Source: an uncultured Candidatus Udaeobacter sp. (GTDB lineage: Bacteria > Verrucomicrobiota > Verrucomicrobiia > Chthoniobacterales > UBA10450). From it: DNA of 6,582 nt. Where the stretch lies: contig CATPBS010000229.1 of NCBI GenBank assembly GCA_955652715.1, positions 1 through 6,582 of the forward strand, given 5' to 3'. Within the stretch, counting starts at the first letter, position 1; every line of letters begins with the position of its first letter. The translations under genes and the position numbers were made by a program. Positions 5,065 through 6,582 of the stretch are shown here, piece by piece. The notes under the pieces were generated by a model, which searched no databases, was not told the origin of the DNA, and worked only from the letters and a program-made list of their open reading frames with translations.

Positions 5065-6582
5065 ATGGCGAACAGCGAAGAATCCCAGGCGATCTCCCAG
5101 GAAATCCTCGGGTTCAAAGAGGAGTCGTCAATACGAACCGGCGAGCCCGGTGGCACGGTTGCACGCCTCAGGCCCACTCGTCTCTGGTCCCATTTTCTCA
5201 GCCATGAATGGTCATCCGCATTGCTCTATCTTTTTCTGGATGTAGTGAGTTGGCTCGCAATCTACCGGATCGGAGGTTGGTTTCGGTACGATGCATTTTA
5301 CGCCACGCCGTTTCAGTTCTTCATCATCAATCTGATTCAGCTCGGCGTGATCGTGACGGCGCTTTACTTTGTCGGCGGCTACGATCGCACTGTCGAGAAG
5401 CTCACTCTCGGTTATGCGGCCGAACACATTCTCGCGGTCACAGCCGCGGCCGTCGTCAGTGCGATGCTGATTTATTCTGCAGCGACATTCGATCAGACGA
5501 TGAAGCCGAGCCGTGGCGTTCTTCTTTTGAGCTTCGCAATTTTCCTGCCAGTCTCGTTGGCTTACCGCCGGTGGATTCGGCAATATGTGGTTGCGAGCAG
5601 CGCCAGCCGGTCATTCCTCGTCATTGGTGGCGGCGCGACGGCGTCTCGTTTTTACGAGGCGTACCGGAACTCACCAAACGGACAGCAGCTTGAGTTTGTG
5701 GATGTGAATGAGGAACGAGTGGGGCAGCTGATTGCCGGTCAAGGATCGCCGATTGTGCAAGGAAATCTCGCGGCCAAGTTAAATAATCTCGGTAAGCGCT
5801 ACAGCGGGATCATCCTCGCTGAGAAAGCGAGCTCGCTGAGCACCCCATTGCTGGAGCGCTTGGTATACGCGCAGTTTCAGGAAACGCGCGTTTACACCCT
5901 GGAATCGTTCTACGAAACTCAATGGCGTTATGTGCCGATTGGCATTGTCGACCCCTTTTGGCCGCTCCAGACTGGATTCCAACTGGCTCGCACCTCTCCG
6001 TATCATTATCTCAAGCGGCTCTTCGATGTAGTAGCCTCGGCGACAGCACTGGTGATTTTTGCTCCGCTCTTCGTGATTGTCCCTCTGCTGGTATGGAAAG
6101 AGGACGGCAACCCGGTGTTTTTCCGCCAGGAACGAGTTGGCCGTGACGGGCGACGGTTCATTCTTTTCAAGTTCCGAACGATGCGCCAGCGCTCTGATCA
6201 GCTGGACGAAGACATTTACACGCGAAAAGACGATCGTCGTGTTACTTCGGTCGGGCGATGGCTGCGGAAACTTCGACTGGATGAGTTGCCGCAACTCTGG
6301 AACGCGCTGAAAGGCGATATTAGCCTGATCGGTCCACGCCCAGAGTGGAGTAAGTGCGCAGAACGTTATGAGCAAACGATTCCATTTTATCACTTTCGGC
6401 ACCTGGTCAAACCAGGAATCACCGGATGGGCGCAAGTGAATTATCCATACGGCGAGAGCGACGAGGACGCGGTCGAGAAGCTAAAGTACGATCTTTACTA
6501 CATCCGGCATTACTCGCTTAAACTCGACGCGATGATCGTGTTGAAAACGTTGTACACGATGCTGTTTGGCAAAGGACGGTGA
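5065..6582 (+). CDS. Undecaprenyl-phosphate sugar phosphotransferase (exopolysaccharide polyprenyl glycosylphosphotransferase)
   Basis: Transfers a sugar-1-phosphate from a nucleotide sugar to undecaprenyl phosphate at the inner membrane, the first step in making exopolysaccharide, capsule or O-antigen. 505 residues, complete, a normal size for the WbaP/TIGR03025-like family. Seen: about four N-terminal membrane helices (51-69, 84-104, 121-140, 151-166); a CoA-binding-like/Rossmann domain beginning FLVIGGGATASRF (184-196); a fifth hydrophobic segment (about 322-343) with Pro334, like the re-entrant helix of the family. The catalytic bacterial sugar transferase domain follows: FFRQERVG (352-359), FKFRTM (369-374), LRKLRLDELPQLWNALKGD (400-418) with the expected catalytic Asp406-Glu407, ISLIGPRPE (419-427), KPGITGWAQVN (449-459) and KLKYDLYYI (472-480). 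The sugar donor cannot be told from sequence. ATG 5065 is chosen over 4915 because the upstream 50 residues look non-coding and a TATAAT lies at 5049; GTG at 5038 is another option. The window ends on its stop codon, so downstream polysaccharide genes cannot be seen. Confidence 0.93.
   Translation: MANSEESQAISQEILGFKEESSIRTGEPGGTVARLRPTRLWSHFLSHEWSSALLYLFLDVVSWLAIYRIGGWFRYDAFYATPFQFFIINLIQLGVIVTALYFVGGYDRTVEKLTLGYAAEHILAVTAAAVVSAMLIYSAATFDQTMKPSRGVLLLSFAIFLPVSLAYRRWIRQYVVASSASRSFLVIGGGATASRFYEAYRNSPNGQQLEFVDVNEERVGQLIAGQGSPIVQGNLAAKLNNLGKRYSGIILAEKASSLSTPLLERLVYAQFQETRVYTLESFYETQWRYVPIGIVDPFWPLQTGFQLARTSPYHYLKRLFDVVASATALVIFAPLFVIVPLLVWKEDGNPVFFRQERVGRDGRRFILFKFRTMRQRSDQLDEDIYTRKDDRRVTSVGRWLRKLRLDELPQLWNALKGDISLIGPRPEWSKCAERYEQTIPFYHFRHLVKPGITGWAQVNYPYGESDEDAVEKLKYDLYYIRHYSLKLDAMIVLKTLYTMLFGKGR

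Noticed and set aside
5779..6435. Minus-strand open frame of 218 codons opposite the sugar transferase
   Set aside because: Antisense to the strongly conserved catalytic domain; no recognisable protein features.

Overview
This 6.6 kb window looks like chromosomal DNA from a free-living bacterium, most probably a member of the Verrucomicrobiota (soil Chthoniobacterales/Spartobacteria-like). That is inference. It rests on the style of the proteins (B-type SdhC-SdhA-SdhB, a four-helix-bundle gene flanked by GTTGA-rich repeats, and a signal-peptide protein joining NTAxG-type repeats to an S74 domain), not on a marker gene. No rRNA, tRNA, CRISPR array or transposase is visible.

Left half (1-3602, minus strand): a succinate dehydrogenase / fumarate reductase (complex II) operon in the order sdhC (five-helix di-haem cytochrome b), sdhA (flavoprotein), then sdhB (iron-sulfur protein, cut by the left window edge). 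Between the sdhA stop and the sdhB start sits an extra gene for a four-helix-bundle protein of the 23S rRNA intervening-sequence family. It is bracketed by a 19-bp inverted repeat with one mismatch (515-533 and 934-952). The layout resembles the intervening sequences of bacterial 23S rRNA, but placed inside a metabolic operon; this is the most interesting item in the window.

Middle (3603-4860): a 160-bp divergent intergenic region with a small palindromic hairpin, then a plus-strand gene for an exported surface protein. That protein has a signal peptide, eight 17-residue repeats, and a C-terminal S74 intramolecular chaperone/autoprotease domain with a coiled-coil tail. A single extra base near 4300-4303 splits the gene into two overlapping reading frames.

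Right part (4811-6582): a 254-bp spacer with short TCGTT repeats and a candidate promoter, then a complete polyprenyl-phosphate sugar phosphotransferase (WbaP/EpsL-type initiating enzyme for exopolysaccharide or O-antigen) whose stop codon is the last base of the window.

Functionally, the left side is core respiration (TCA cycle and quinone reduction) and the right side is cell-surface biogenesis. Nothing in the sequence links the two beyond adjacency.
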